The notes under the pieces were generated by a model. It saw only the letters and a list, made by a program, of their open reading frames with translations, was not told where the DNA came from and made no database searches. Positions 15,922 through 23,483 of a stretch of 64,000 nt of DNA are shown in pieces; position 1 is the stretch's first letter; each line of letters starts with the position of its first letter. Position numbers and translations under genes: made by a program. The DNA comes from Kitasatospora aureofaciens (GTDB lineage Bacteria; Actinomycetota; Actinomycetes; Streptomycetales; Streptomycetaceae), in contig JODU01000007.1 in the NCBI GenBank assembly GCA_000720845.1, positions 1 through 64,000 on the forward strand. Direction: 5' to 3'.

Positions 15922-16788
15922 ATGGGCCCGCTTCCCCCCTACCCGAGTGGCCAAGCCACCCCGGCGCTGTCGCCCTCCGGCGCCGGGCTCGGCCAGAAGG
16001 CGCGCTGGGCACAGGAGCAGTTGGACCGGCGCAACCGGCGACTGGGGCACGCCGGCGTCGCCCGCGCCCAGCACATCCTGGCCGGACGGTACGGCCTCGA
16101 CTGCACCGACAAGGCGTTCGAACTGCTCAAGACCACATCGCAGCAGTCCAACATCAAGCTCCACACACTCGCAGACGCAGTGGTCCGCACCCCGGCGCCG
16201 GACCAGGACGTGCCGGCGTGGTTTCCCGGCCGGGCCCGGTTCAGCCCGCCCCGGCTGCCCGGACTCCTCCTGGAAGCGGGCTCACGCGCCAACCAGGGAG
16301 CCGTACTCAAGGCGGCCCTGCACCGCGTGCTGACGATCACACAGACGCCCATGGGCAACGTTCAGCTGGCGGAGAGCGGCCGGCTCCATCTGGCCCGGCA
16401 CACCGGCCTGAACAAGTACTTCACCGACTTCTTCGCCTTCGTGGACGCCCCCACCACCTCGTGCGCGCAGGCCGCCGCCGCCCGCCGGCAGATCACTGTG
16501 CGGGACGTGGCAACCGCGGCCGTCTTCGACGAGGCGTCCCGCCACGCCGTGCTGCAGGCGGGCAGCAGGGCCGCCCACAGCATCCCCCTGACCAACGCCG
16601 AAGGTGCCGTGCTGGGGATGATCTCGTCCCACCACGAACGCCCGCTGGCCGGTTTCACCAGGGCTCAGCTCACCGCGCTCCAGCAGGCGGCGACCGACGT
16701 GAGCCGTTGGCTGTCCTGGCACTGGCGCACCGTCGTCCTGGACGCACTGGAACTCCTTCACGCGCAAGCCATCAGCGCCTGTCGCTGA
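15922..16788 (+). CDS. ANTAR-GAF domain regulator
   Basis: 288 residues. An ANTAR three-helix RNA-binding domain lies at ~30-90 (LDRRNRRLGHAGVARAQHIL then CTDKAFELLKTTSQQSNIKL), followed by a linker and a GAF-like sensory domain at ~130-260 (MGNVQLAESGRLHLARHTGL; VLGMISSHHERPLAGFT). Most Streptomyces relatives place GAF before ANTAR; here the order is reversed. ANTAR proteins act as RNA-binding antiterminators. ATG 15922 has GGAG 8 nt upstream; TTG 15877 in the same frame, with AAGGAG only 4 nt away, is an alternative start that would add 15 residues. The leader itself has competing hairpins. Confidence 0.8.
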   Translation: MGPLPPYPSGQATPALSPSGAGLGQKARWAQEQLDRRNRRLGHAGVARAQHILAGRYGLDCTDKAFELLKTTSQQSNIKLHTLADAVVRTPAPDQDVPAWFPGRARFSPPRLPGLLLEAGSRANQGAVLKAALHRVLTITQTPMGNVQLAESGRLHLARHTGLNKYFTDFFAFVDAPTTSCAQAAAARRQITVRDVATAAVFDEASRHAVLQAGSRAAHSIPLTNAEGAVLGMISSHHERPLAGFTRAQLTALQQAATDVSRWLSWHWRTVVLDALELLHAQAISACR

Positions 16789-16813
16789 CAGCGGAGAGCT
16801 CCCGCTCCGAGGG

Positions 16814-16839
16814 CGTGGCCGGCGGCGTCGGCGGCCACG
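16814..16839. terminator. Convergent GC hairpin between the ANTAR-GAF and merR genes
   Basis: CGTGGCCG and CGGCCACG form a perfect 8-bp stem with a 10-nt loop, in the 58-bp gap between two convergent stops. No T tract, as usual for Streptomyces terminators. Confidence 0.5.
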
Positions 16840-16846
16840 GTCCTGC

Positions 16847-17686
16847 TCACTCACCGAGCGCGGCGGCGGCCATGAGCTGGGCCGTGAGTTCCATGCAGCG
16901 CGTCCGGGCGGCGGAGAAGCCGTAGGGCATCTTGGACACCGCTTCGACGGCACTCATCCGGACGTCCTCCTCGCCGATCGCCTCGGCGTCGTAGGTCTCG
17001 AAGAGCTTTTCCTCGGCCACGTCCAGTCCGGCCGCTTCGATCGCCTGGAGCAGGGCCTTGTGGTGGGCGCAGTGCCGCCTGGCGAGTTCCTCGACCCGCG
17101 GGTCGTGGGGATCGACGGTGTCATCGAGGGCGGCGTCGGCCGCGTCGAGGCGGTCTGCCTCGGCCCTCAGGCCGGGATGGGTGGCCAGGATGATGAACAC
17201 GCTGGCCTGCACGGCGGCTCCCAGCGGCCCGAAGATCCGTTCCGTGACCAGCAGGGCGTCCAGGTCGGAGGGACGCAGCGCACCGGGAGGCAGGTGGGCG
17301 AGCCGGTCCGCGACCAACGGGGAGAGCAGGCCCAGTGGGCTGCCCGCGGCCCGCAGGCGCTGGACTGCCGCCCGCTGACGCTTGATGGCGGCCTCCTGGG
17401 CGGCGAGGGTCTCCTCCAGCCGGTCCAGGACGTCCTCCACGTCGCCGGCTCGGTCGAAGGCGGTCCGCATGTCGTCCAGGCTGATGCCGGCCTCGGACAT
17501 CTTGCGGATCCACAGCAGGCGGATCATGTCGTCGTAGCCGTAGCGGCGGCGTCCGTCTCCGCCTCGCCCGGGTTCCGGCAGCAGACCGATCTGGTGGTAG
17601 TGACGAATGGCGCGGGGGGTGGTTCCGGCGAAGGCGGCGGCATCGCCGATCTTGACCTCACGGGGAAGCGTGACGGAGGGATACAT
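16847..17686 (-). CDS. MerR-family transcriptional regulator
   Basis: 279 residues. A MerR winged helix spans ~10-78 (KIGDAAAFAGTTPRAIRHYH then GLLPEPGRGGDGRRRYGYDD), a coiled-coil dimer helix follows (DVLDRLEETLAAQEAAIKRQ), and a ~150-residue helical C-terminal domain has no cysteine metal site. The large effector domain suggests a small-molecule sensor. ATG 17686 was chosen, with AAAGGG ~10 nt upstream. A 19-bp inverted repeat at 17729-17747 between this gene and the divergent LLM oxidoreductase gene is the probable operator, so the oxidoreductase may be its target. Confidence 0.85.
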   Translation of the reverse strand: MYPSVTLPREVKIGDAAAFAGTTPRAIRHYHQIGLLPEPGRGGDGRRRYGYDDMIRLLWIRKMSEAGISLDDMRTAFDRAGDVEDVLDRLEETLAAQEAAIKRQRAAVQRLRAAGSPLGLLSPLVADRLAHLPPGALRPSDLDALLVTERIFGPLGAAVQASVFIILATHPGLRAEADRLDAADAALDDTVDPHDPRVEELARRHCAHHKALLQAIEAAGLDVAEEKLFETYDAEAIGEEDVRMSAVEAVSKMPYGFSAARTRCMELTAQLMAAAALGE

Positions 17687-17728
17687 CGCAGACAGGCCCT
17701 TTCGTGCTGTGGTGCCCTCGACGACACC

Positions 17729-17747
17729 ACATGCCGCCACGGCATGT
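17729..17747. promoter_or_regulatory. Perfect 19-bp inverted repeat, likely MerR operator
   Basis: ACATGCCG-CCA-CGGCATGT has perfect 8-bp arms with a 3-bp centre, 43 bp upstream of the merR start. Its minus-strand flank gives TTGCAC just before the repeat, so the repeat would fill the -35/-10 spacer as MerR proteins require, though the -10 is weak. Confidence 0.55.
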
Positions 17748-17980
17748 GCAACTACACATCACCGGGTCCTACGGACTGTCGGCGGTCCCTCGGTTGTCGC
17801 GCCCGGCCGGGGCCGGCCCTCCTGGTGGGTCTCCTCGGGACCCGGCCGTCCGGTGTTGCGTTCTCGTGAACAGTCGGGCGCTGTACGGCCGGCAGGGGTC
17901 GCCCTGCGGTGACGAGGGGGCATGATCCGTCTGTCGAGAGGTGGCAGGTCCGTGTGGGCGCGGGTGGGCGGGAGTGGTGA

Positions 17981-19012
17981 ATGAGCGGCAGGCGGCTGAA
18001 GAGGCTGGGGTTCCTCACGATCGGGCTGTTCGACGAGGCGGAGCCGGGCCGAGGGCACGAGGACACGCTGCGCATGCTGGAGCTGGGGGAAAGACTCGGC
18101 TTCGACAGCGCCTGGGTACGTCACCGTCACCTCCAGTACGGGATCGCCTCACCGGTCGCGGTACTCGCGGCGGCCACCCAGCGCACCAGCCGCATCGAGC
18201 TGGGCACCGCCGTCACGCCGTTGGGGTGGGAGAACCCGCTGCGCCTCGCCGAGGACTGGGCGACCGTGGACATCCTGTCCGGCGGCCGCTTCAACCCCGG
18301 GTTCAGCACCGGACCGCCGATGCACTACGAGCGGGTGAAGGACGCGCTGTACCCGGACACGGCCGAAACCGAGGATCTCGGCTACGCGCGGGTGCGGCGC
18401 CTGCTCGCCCACGTCGCGGGTGAGCCGGTCACGGACTTCCGCGGCACGGAGGGCATCGAGAGCTACTCCGACCGCGTACAGCCCCACTCCCCCGGCCTGA
18501 GACGACGGATGTGGTACGGGGCCGGCAGCCTGCGCTCGGCCCGCTGGGCCGGAGAGAGCGCGTTGAACCTCCTCACCAGCAGTGTGGTCAAGGCCGAGCA
18601 GCCGGACGAAGGCGCCGGTTCCGAGGACTTCGCCGCGATCCAGCTTTCCCACATCCGAGCCTTCCGCGCGGCGCACCCCGACGGGGAGGCCGCGCGGGTC
18701 TCCCAGGGGCTCGTGGTGGTTCCCACCGACTCCGCCGACGCCGCTCAGCGCGCCAGGTACGAGGAGTACGCCGCGCAGCGCCTCCCCCGCACCCGGCGCC
18801 CGCAGGGGCCCGCCCGTCTGCTGTTCGCCCCGGACCTCGTGGGTCCCTCCGAGTGGATCGCCGAGCGCCTGCGGGCCCACGCGGCGTACCGGGAGGTGGA
18901 GGAGGTGGCCTTCGCCCTGCCGTTCACCTTCGCGCCGGAGGACTACGTGCAGATCCTGACCGACATCGCCGGCCGGCTCGGTCCCGCGCTGGGCTGGCGG
19001 CCGGCTGCCTGA
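17981..19012 (+). CDS. LLM-class flavin-dependent oxidoreductase
   Basis: 343 residues with the luciferase-like monooxygenase TIM barrel: LGFLTIGLFDE (strand 1), LELGERLGFDSAWVRHRHLQ, SRIELGTAVTPLGWENPLRLAEDWATVDIL and the flavin-loop region SGGRFNPGFSTG. These enzymes use FMN or F420; the family of this one resembles FMN-reductase-coupled monooxygenases acting on small organics. ATG 17981 has GGGAG upstream. It is divergent from the MerR gene with a 294-bp gap that includes the likely operator. Substrate unknown. Confidence 0.85.
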   Translation: MSGRRLKRLGFLTIGLFDEAEPGRGHEDTLRMLELGERLGFDSAWVRHRHLQYGIASPVAVLAAATQRTSRIELGTAVTPLGWENPLRLAEDWATVDILSGGRFNPGFSTGPPMHYERVKDALYPDTAETEDLGYARVRRLLAHVAGEPVTDFRGTEGIESYSDRVQPHSPGLRRRMWYGAGSLRSARWAGESALNLLTSSVVKAEQPDEGAGSEDFAAIQLSHIRAFRAAHPDGEAARVSQGLVVVPTDSADAAQRARYEEYAAQRLPRTRRPQGPARLLFAPDLVGPSEWIAERLRAHAAYREVEEVAFALPFTFAPEDYVQILTDIAGRLGPALGWRPAA

Positions 19013-19069
19013 CGGCCACCGCGCCGTGCGGGCGGCGGAGCCGTTCCCGTCATGTCCCGACCGCGCGTC

Positions 19070-19975
19070 TCAGTCGGTGGCGAAGGCGGCCACCACCAGG
19101 TCGGTCAGGAGGGCGCCCGCGGTGCCGTCGGGGTCCAGGTCGGGGTCGTAGATGGTGATGTTGAGCCCCGCGCAGCGCGGGGACCGTACGAGCGGGCGCA
19201 GCAGGGCGGTGAGTTCGCCGGGCAGCAGGCCGTCCGGGTCCGGGCTGTCGACCGCGGGCATCACCGAGGGGTCGAGGACGTCGGCGTCCAGGTGGATCCA
19301 GAAGCCGTCGAGGGCCGCTGTTTCCAGGTCTTCGGCGGTCGCTGCGCCCAGGTTTGCGGGGTCGGTGCGGCGCAGGTCGGAGACGGTGGTGACGGGGACC
19401 TTCAGCCCGCGCAGCTCGGCGACATCCTCGTCGTCCACGAACGCGTCCCGGGTGCCGAAGAGCCGCACATCCTCGTCCCGGAGGTAGGGCCGCAGCCCTT
19501 CCAGGTCGGTCAGGTCCTTCTGCCCGCGCCCGGTCGCGAGGGCCAGTTCCTCGCCGCCGGCGGCGCCGATCCGGTCGGAGGTGCCCGGATGACGGAAGTC
19601 GGGAGAGGCGTCGACCGACACCAGGCCGTAGCGGCCGAGGCGGCGCAGGGCCAGCGCGGCTCCGAGCTGGATGGAGCAGTCCCCGCCGAGGACCAGGGCG
19701 AAGTGGCCGGCGGTCACGTGCGCCTGGATGCGGTCGGCGAGGGTGCGCGTGTAGGCGGCGATGGCGCGTGCGTTGAAGACGCCGCCACCCTCCTGCCAGT
19801 CGCCCCGGTCGTAGCGGGGCGGCACGACGACGCCCCCTTCGAGGGCTCCGAGCCTGCGTACGATCCCGTTGTCCCGCAGCGCCCCGGCCAGCTTGTAGCA
19901 GCCGGGGACGGTGCCGGGGGCCGGCGGACGCAGGCCCAGGTTGGAGGGGGCGTCCATGACCATGATGCTTCGCAT
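19070..19975 (-). CDS. Arginase/ureohydrolase-fold protein lacking two metal histidines
   Basis: 301 residues with the complete arginase-fold order. The manganese-site motifs are recognisable but altered. GGDHS is GGDCS (Cys100 for His), and DAHxD is DASPD (Asp122 and Asp126 kept, His replaced by Ser124). HLDADVLDP keeps Asp230 and Asp232. Canonical arginases and agmatinases use both missing histidines as ligands or catalytic residues, so ordinary ureohydrolase activity is doubtful; the protein may use a different metal, act on another amidine or be a binding protein. ATG 19975 with AAGGATG upstream. It lies 54 bp after the SRAP gene on the same strand. Confidence 0.8.
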   Translation of the reverse strand: MRSIMVMDAPSNLGLRPPAPGTVPGCYKLAGALRDNGIVRRLGALEGGVVVPPRYDRGDWQEGGGVFNARAIAAYTRTLADRIQAHVTAGHFALVLGGDCSIQLGAALALRRLGRYGLVSVDASPDFRHPGTSDRIGAAGGEELALATGRGQKDLTDLEGLRPYLRDEDVRLFGTRDAFVDDEDVAELRGLKVPVTTVSDLRRTDPANLGAATAEDLETAALDGFWIHLDADVLDPSVMPAVDSPDPDGLLPGELTALLRPLVRSPRCAGLNITIYDPDLDPDGTAGALLTDLVVAAFATD

Positions 19976-20035
19976 GGCGTCATCCTTGCCATCAGGCCGG
20001 TGACGTTCAACCGGTCTCTCGCGAGGCGGCGGTGT

Positions 20036-20821
20036 TCACCGGCCGGGGGCTCGACCGGGCGGAGTGTCTCCGGGCGCCGGGCCGGTGACCGCCTCGACCA
20101 GTTGGGGGCCGTTGTTGCGGACGTTGTTGACCGCCGTGGACACGGGGCGGGCGTCGAGCCGGCCGCCGGCGGGCTGTTCGAGGAGATCGCGCAGCGCGCC
20201 GGTGTCCTGGTGGGAGGGGTCGAGCCAGGCGTCGTAGTGGTCTTCGGCGACGGTCAGCGGCATGCGGGGGTGGACGCGTCCGGCGGCGTCCGTGGCCTCG
20301 GTGGTGATGACGGTGCAGGTCGTCAGCCAGGCCGACGGGTCCTCGTCGTGCCCGGCGTCCGGGTCACGCCAGTACTCGTACAGGCCCGCCAGGGCCATCA
20401 CCCGGTCGTCCGCGGCGTGGATGAAGTAGGGCTGCTTCCGGGCCTTTCCGGTCTCCGGGTCCTCGATGCGCTGCCACTCGTAGAAGCCGTCGGCAGGCAG
20501 GAGGCAGCGGCGCCGGGCGAACGCGGTGCGGAAGGCCGGTTTCTCGTGGACCGTCTCCACCCGGGCGTTGATCAGCCGGGCGCCGATCTTCGTGTCTCCG
20601 GCCCAGGACGGCACCAGGCCCCAGCGCAGCGTCCGCAGGTGCCGTACCGCCGGAGCGTCTGCTGGTGCCTGGCGCGGGGCGCGTTCGAGGACGGCCCACA
20701 CCTCGTCGGTCGGCGCGACGTTCCAGCTCGGCGCCAGGGGATCGCCGAGGTCCGGGTCGGCGATCCGGAACTGCCGGGCGAGGTCTTCGGGACTGCGGGT
20801 GGAAACGTACCGGCCACACAT
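20036..20821 (-). CDS. SOS-response-associated peptidase (SRAP, YedK/HMCES type)
   Basis: 261 residues. It begins MCGRY, so Met removal exposes Cys2, which forms a stable thiazolidine crosslink with abasic sites in single-stranded DNA. Other active-site residues are present: Asn34 (SWNVAPT), Glu115 (GFYEWQ) and His184 (HPRMPL). These proteins protect abasic sites at replication forks. Family length and order are normal, with a short Pro/Gly-rich tail. It is the first gene of a possible pair with the downstream arginase-fold gene. Confidence 0.92.
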   Translation of the reverse strand: MCGRYVSTRSPEDLARQFRIADPDLGDPLAPSWNVAPTDEVWAVLERAPRQAPADAPAVRHLRTLRWGLVPSWAGDTKIGARLINARVETVHEKPAFRTAFARRRCLLPADGFYEWQRIEDPETGKARKQPYFIHAADDRVMALAGLYEYWRDPDAGHDEDPSAWLTTCTVITTEATDAAGRVHPRMPLTVAEDHYDAWLDPSHQDTGALRDLLEQPAGGRLDARPVSTAVNNVRNNGPQLVEAVTGPAPGDTPPGRAPGR

Positions 20822-21196
20822 GGATCAACTGTCGCGCATCACCGGTGCTCGCCGCGACCGCACGGATCACCGTGTCGCACGCCGGGGGCGTCTGCGGCCC
20901 TTCGCGCACGCCGCTTGGGTGGGGGGGCGCCGCCGCTGCGCCGGTCGGGCGAAGCCGGCCGGGGGTGCTGGTGTGGCGGGGCGCGGCGCGCGTCACCGGC
21001 ACCGCGGCCGTGGCGGTCCGTCCCGCAACGCGCCCGCCATGGTCGAAGACGCCCCGACAGGGGGGGGGAACCCGACCGACGACCCGGATGGCTGCCCCAT
21101 CGCGTCGGCACTTCCTCGACGGGGACCATCGAGGCACAGCGAGGCAGGAGTTGAGCCCTCGCCGCAGCCATGACTTCGACGGTCGAGGGAGTACAC
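20822..21196. other. Intergenic region with G-runs
   Basis: Divergent promoter space for the SRAP and serine-hydrolase genes. Runs of seven G (near 20918-20924) and nine G (21060-21068) are the only notable features. No gene remnant was recognised. Confidence 0.5.
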
Positions 21197-22369
21197 GTGA
21201 TCAAGCATCCGCGTGCGCTGGTGAGCGCACTCGCACTGGTCGTGGCGGTCGGTGCCGCACAGGCGGCACTCCCGGCGAGCGCCGCGACCACCGCCGCAGA
21301 GTCCGCCACCTCCGTCGACCACGCCCGTCTGCACGCACTCCTGCACCGGCTGACCACCGTCGACGGCGCGCCCGGAGCCCTCGCCGAGGTGCGGGACCGG
21401 CGCGGGAACACCGTGCTGACCAGCGGGGTCGGCAACGTGCGGAGCCAGACACCGGTACACCGCGACAGCAGGTTCCGGATCGGCAGCATGACCAAGATGT
21501 TCACGGCCACGGCCCTGCTCCAGCTTGTCGGAGAGCATCGTGTCGGCCTCGACGCCCCGGTCGAGCGCTACCTGCCCGGCGTCGTGCGCGGACACGGCAA
21601 CGACGGACGCGTGATCACCGTCCGCCAACTGCTCCAGCACACCAGCGGCCTGCCGGATTTCCTCGACTACCTGAAGCCGCAGGACATCGTCAAGGACCCG
21701 CTGGCCCAGCACGACCCCCAGGACCTCCTGGACATGGCGCTCCAGCACCCGCCGGTCTTCGAGCCGGGCACCGGCTGGGACTACTCCAATACGGGGTACC
21801 TGCTGGTCGGCATGATCATTGAGAGGGTGACCGGTCACACGTACGGCGAGGAGATCCGCAAGCGCATCATCCAACCCCTGCACCTGTGCGAGACGTACGT
21901 GCCGCGGGGCACGACGGTTCCCGGCCCGCACCCGCGTGGATACGCGCAGTCGGGCGAGGACGCGCCGCTCGTGGACGTGACGAGGATGAGCCCCTCCGTC
22001 GGGGACGCCGCCGGATCCGTCATCTCCAGCGGCACCGACGTCAACCGGTTCCTGGGCGCCCTCCTCCGCGGCGAACTGCTGCGCCCGGCCGAGCTGCGCA
22101 ACATGATGACGACCCGTCCCACGGGCAACGCGGACGGCCGCGCCTACGGTCTCGGCCTGGAGAGCAGGCCATTGCCCGGCGGCGGTCTCTACTGGGGGCA
22201 CACGGGGGACTTCCTGGGGTACGAGACCATGGCCGGCGCCACCCTCGACGGCAGGCAGGCGACAGTCATGGTCAACCTCGGTCCGGGGAGTTCGGACGCG
22301 CAGAGCGACGACATCAAGGCAGCGGTCCAGACGGCGCTCTCCCAAGGCCGTTCCCCAGCCCGCCAGTAG
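21197..22369 (+). CDS. Secreted class-C beta-lactamase-family serine hydrolase
   Basis: 390 residues. A Sec signal peptide (ALVSALALVVAVGAAQAALP then ASAA) precedes a DD-peptidase/beta-lactamase fold. Ser97 and Lys100 in SMTK are the nucleophile pair, Tyr195 in YSNTGY the second motif, and His334 in GHTG the third. Resembles secreted D-alanyl-D-alanine carboxypeptidases and esterases (R61 type). GTG 21197 was preferred over ATG 21170 because GAGGGA is 6 nt upstream and it gives a clean signal peptide. Single-gene unit. Confidence 0.88.
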   Translation: MIKHPRALVSALALVVAVGAAQAALPASAATTAAESATSVDHARLHALLHRLTTVDGAPGALAEVRDRRGNTVLTSGVGNVRSQTPVHRDSRFRIGSMTKMFTATALLQLVGEHRVGLDAPVERYLPGVVRGHGNDGRVITVRQLLQHTSGLPDFLDYLKPQDIVKDPLAQHDPQDLLDMALQHPPVFEPGTGWDYSNTGYLLVGMIIERVTGHTYGEEIRKRIIQPLHLCETYVPRGTTVPGPHPRGYAQSGEDAPLVDVTRMSPSVGDAAGSVISSGTDVNRFLGALLRGELLRPAELRNMMTTRPTGNADGRAYGLGLESRPLPGGGLYWGHTGDFLGYETMAGATLDGRQATVMVNLGPGSSDAQSDDIKAAVQTALSQGRSPARQ

Positions 22370-22468
22370 CGCGCCTGCTCCCGAACGGGGCGCACATACC
22401 CCGCGCCCTCGAATTCCGTACCGGGACGCACTTGCGTCAGAGCGCACTCCAACGCCTAGCTTCGAAAC

Positions 22469-23479
22469 GTGCGATACATCAAGCTCGGAACCACCGGACT
22501 GGAAGTCTCCGCGATCGCCCTCGGCTGCATGAGCTTCGGGGAGCCTGACCGGGGCGGCGATCCCTGGTCGCTGGGCGCGGACGCCAGCCGGGACATCATC
22601 AAGCAGGCCCTCGAGGGCGGCGTCAACTTCCTCGACACGGCCAACGGATACAGCGCCGGAAGCAGCGAGGAGATCGTCGGCCGGGCGGTCAAGGACTTCA
22701 CCCGGCGCGAGGAGGTCGTTCTCTCCACCAAGGTCTGGATGCGGATGCGCCCCGGCCCGAACGGCGCCGGGCTGTCCCGCAAGGCGATCTTCGACGAGCT
22801 CGACGCCTCCCTGAAGCGGCTGGGGACCGACTACATCGACCTGTCCCAGATCCACCGCTGGGACTACGGCACTCCGATCGAGGAAACCCTCGAGGCGCTG
22901 CACGACGCGGTCAAGTCCGGGAAGGTCCGCTATATCGGAGCCTCTTCCATGCACGCCTGGCAGTTCACCAAGGCCCTGTACATGGCTGACCTGAACGGCT
23001 GGACCCGGTTCGTGGCGATGCAGGACCACTACAACCTCATCCACCGGGAAGCAGAGCGGGAGATGCTCCCGCTCTGCGCCGACCAGGGCATCGGCGTGAT
23101 CCCGTGGAGCCCGCTGGCGCGGGGCAGGCTGACGCGGGGCCGGGACACCGCCACGGCGCGTGCCGAGACCGACGCGGGCGGCAAGATCCTCTACCGCGAC
23201 GAGGACCAGGCCGTGGCCGAGCGCGTCCACGAGGTCGCGGGCAAGCGGGGTCTGTCCCCGGCGCAGGTCGCCCTGGCCTGGGTCATGCGCAACCCGGTGG
23301 TGACCTCGCCCATCGTCGGGGTCACCAAGCCGGCCCAGCTGGCCGACGCGGTCGCCGCGGTGGACGTCGAACTCGACGAGGACGAGGCGGCCTACCTGGA
23401 GGAGCCCTACCAGCCGCACGAGGCCGCCTACCTGGAGGAGTCCTTCTACAAGCAGCAGCCCGTGGCGGGCTCCCGGTAG
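22469..23479 (+). CDS. Aldo/keto reductase
   Basis: 336 residues, AKR TIM barrel with tetrad Asp56 (LDTANGY), Tyr61, Lys88 (STKVW) and His129 (QIHRWD), and the NADPH-binding tail (SPIVGVTKPAQLADAV). Resembles YajO/AKR11-type reductases of carbonyl compounds. GTG 22469; no strong ribosome-binding site is visible. Oddity: the C-terminus contains an internal duplication, EAAYLEEPYQPH followed at once by EAAYLEESF, produced by a near-perfect 20-bp DNA repeat at 23388 and 23430. The tail would normally end soon after the first copy. Confidence 0.88.
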   Translation: MRYIKLGTTGLEVSAIALGCMSFGEPDRGGDPWSLGADASRDIIKQALEGGVNFLDTANGYSAGSSEEIVGRAVKDFTRREEVVLSTKVWMRMRPGPNGAGLSRKAIFDELDASLKRLGTDYIDLSQIHRWDYGTPIEETLEALHDAVKSGKVRYIGASSMHAWQFTKALYMADLNGWTRFVAMQDHYNLIHREAEREMLPLCADQGIGVIPWSPLARGRLTRGRDTATARAETDAGGKILYRDEDQAVAERVHEVAGKRGLSPAQVALAWVMRNPVVTSPIVGVTKPAQLADAVAAVDVELDEDEAAYLEEPYQPHEAAYLEESFYKQQPVAGSR

Positions 23480-23483
23480 TCCG

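Noticed and set aside
20526..21173. Long open frame antisense to the SRAP gene and across the following gap
   Set aside because: Arg/Gly/Ala-rich translation typical of an antisense shadow; the opposite strand encodes a complete SRAP protein with all catalytic residues.
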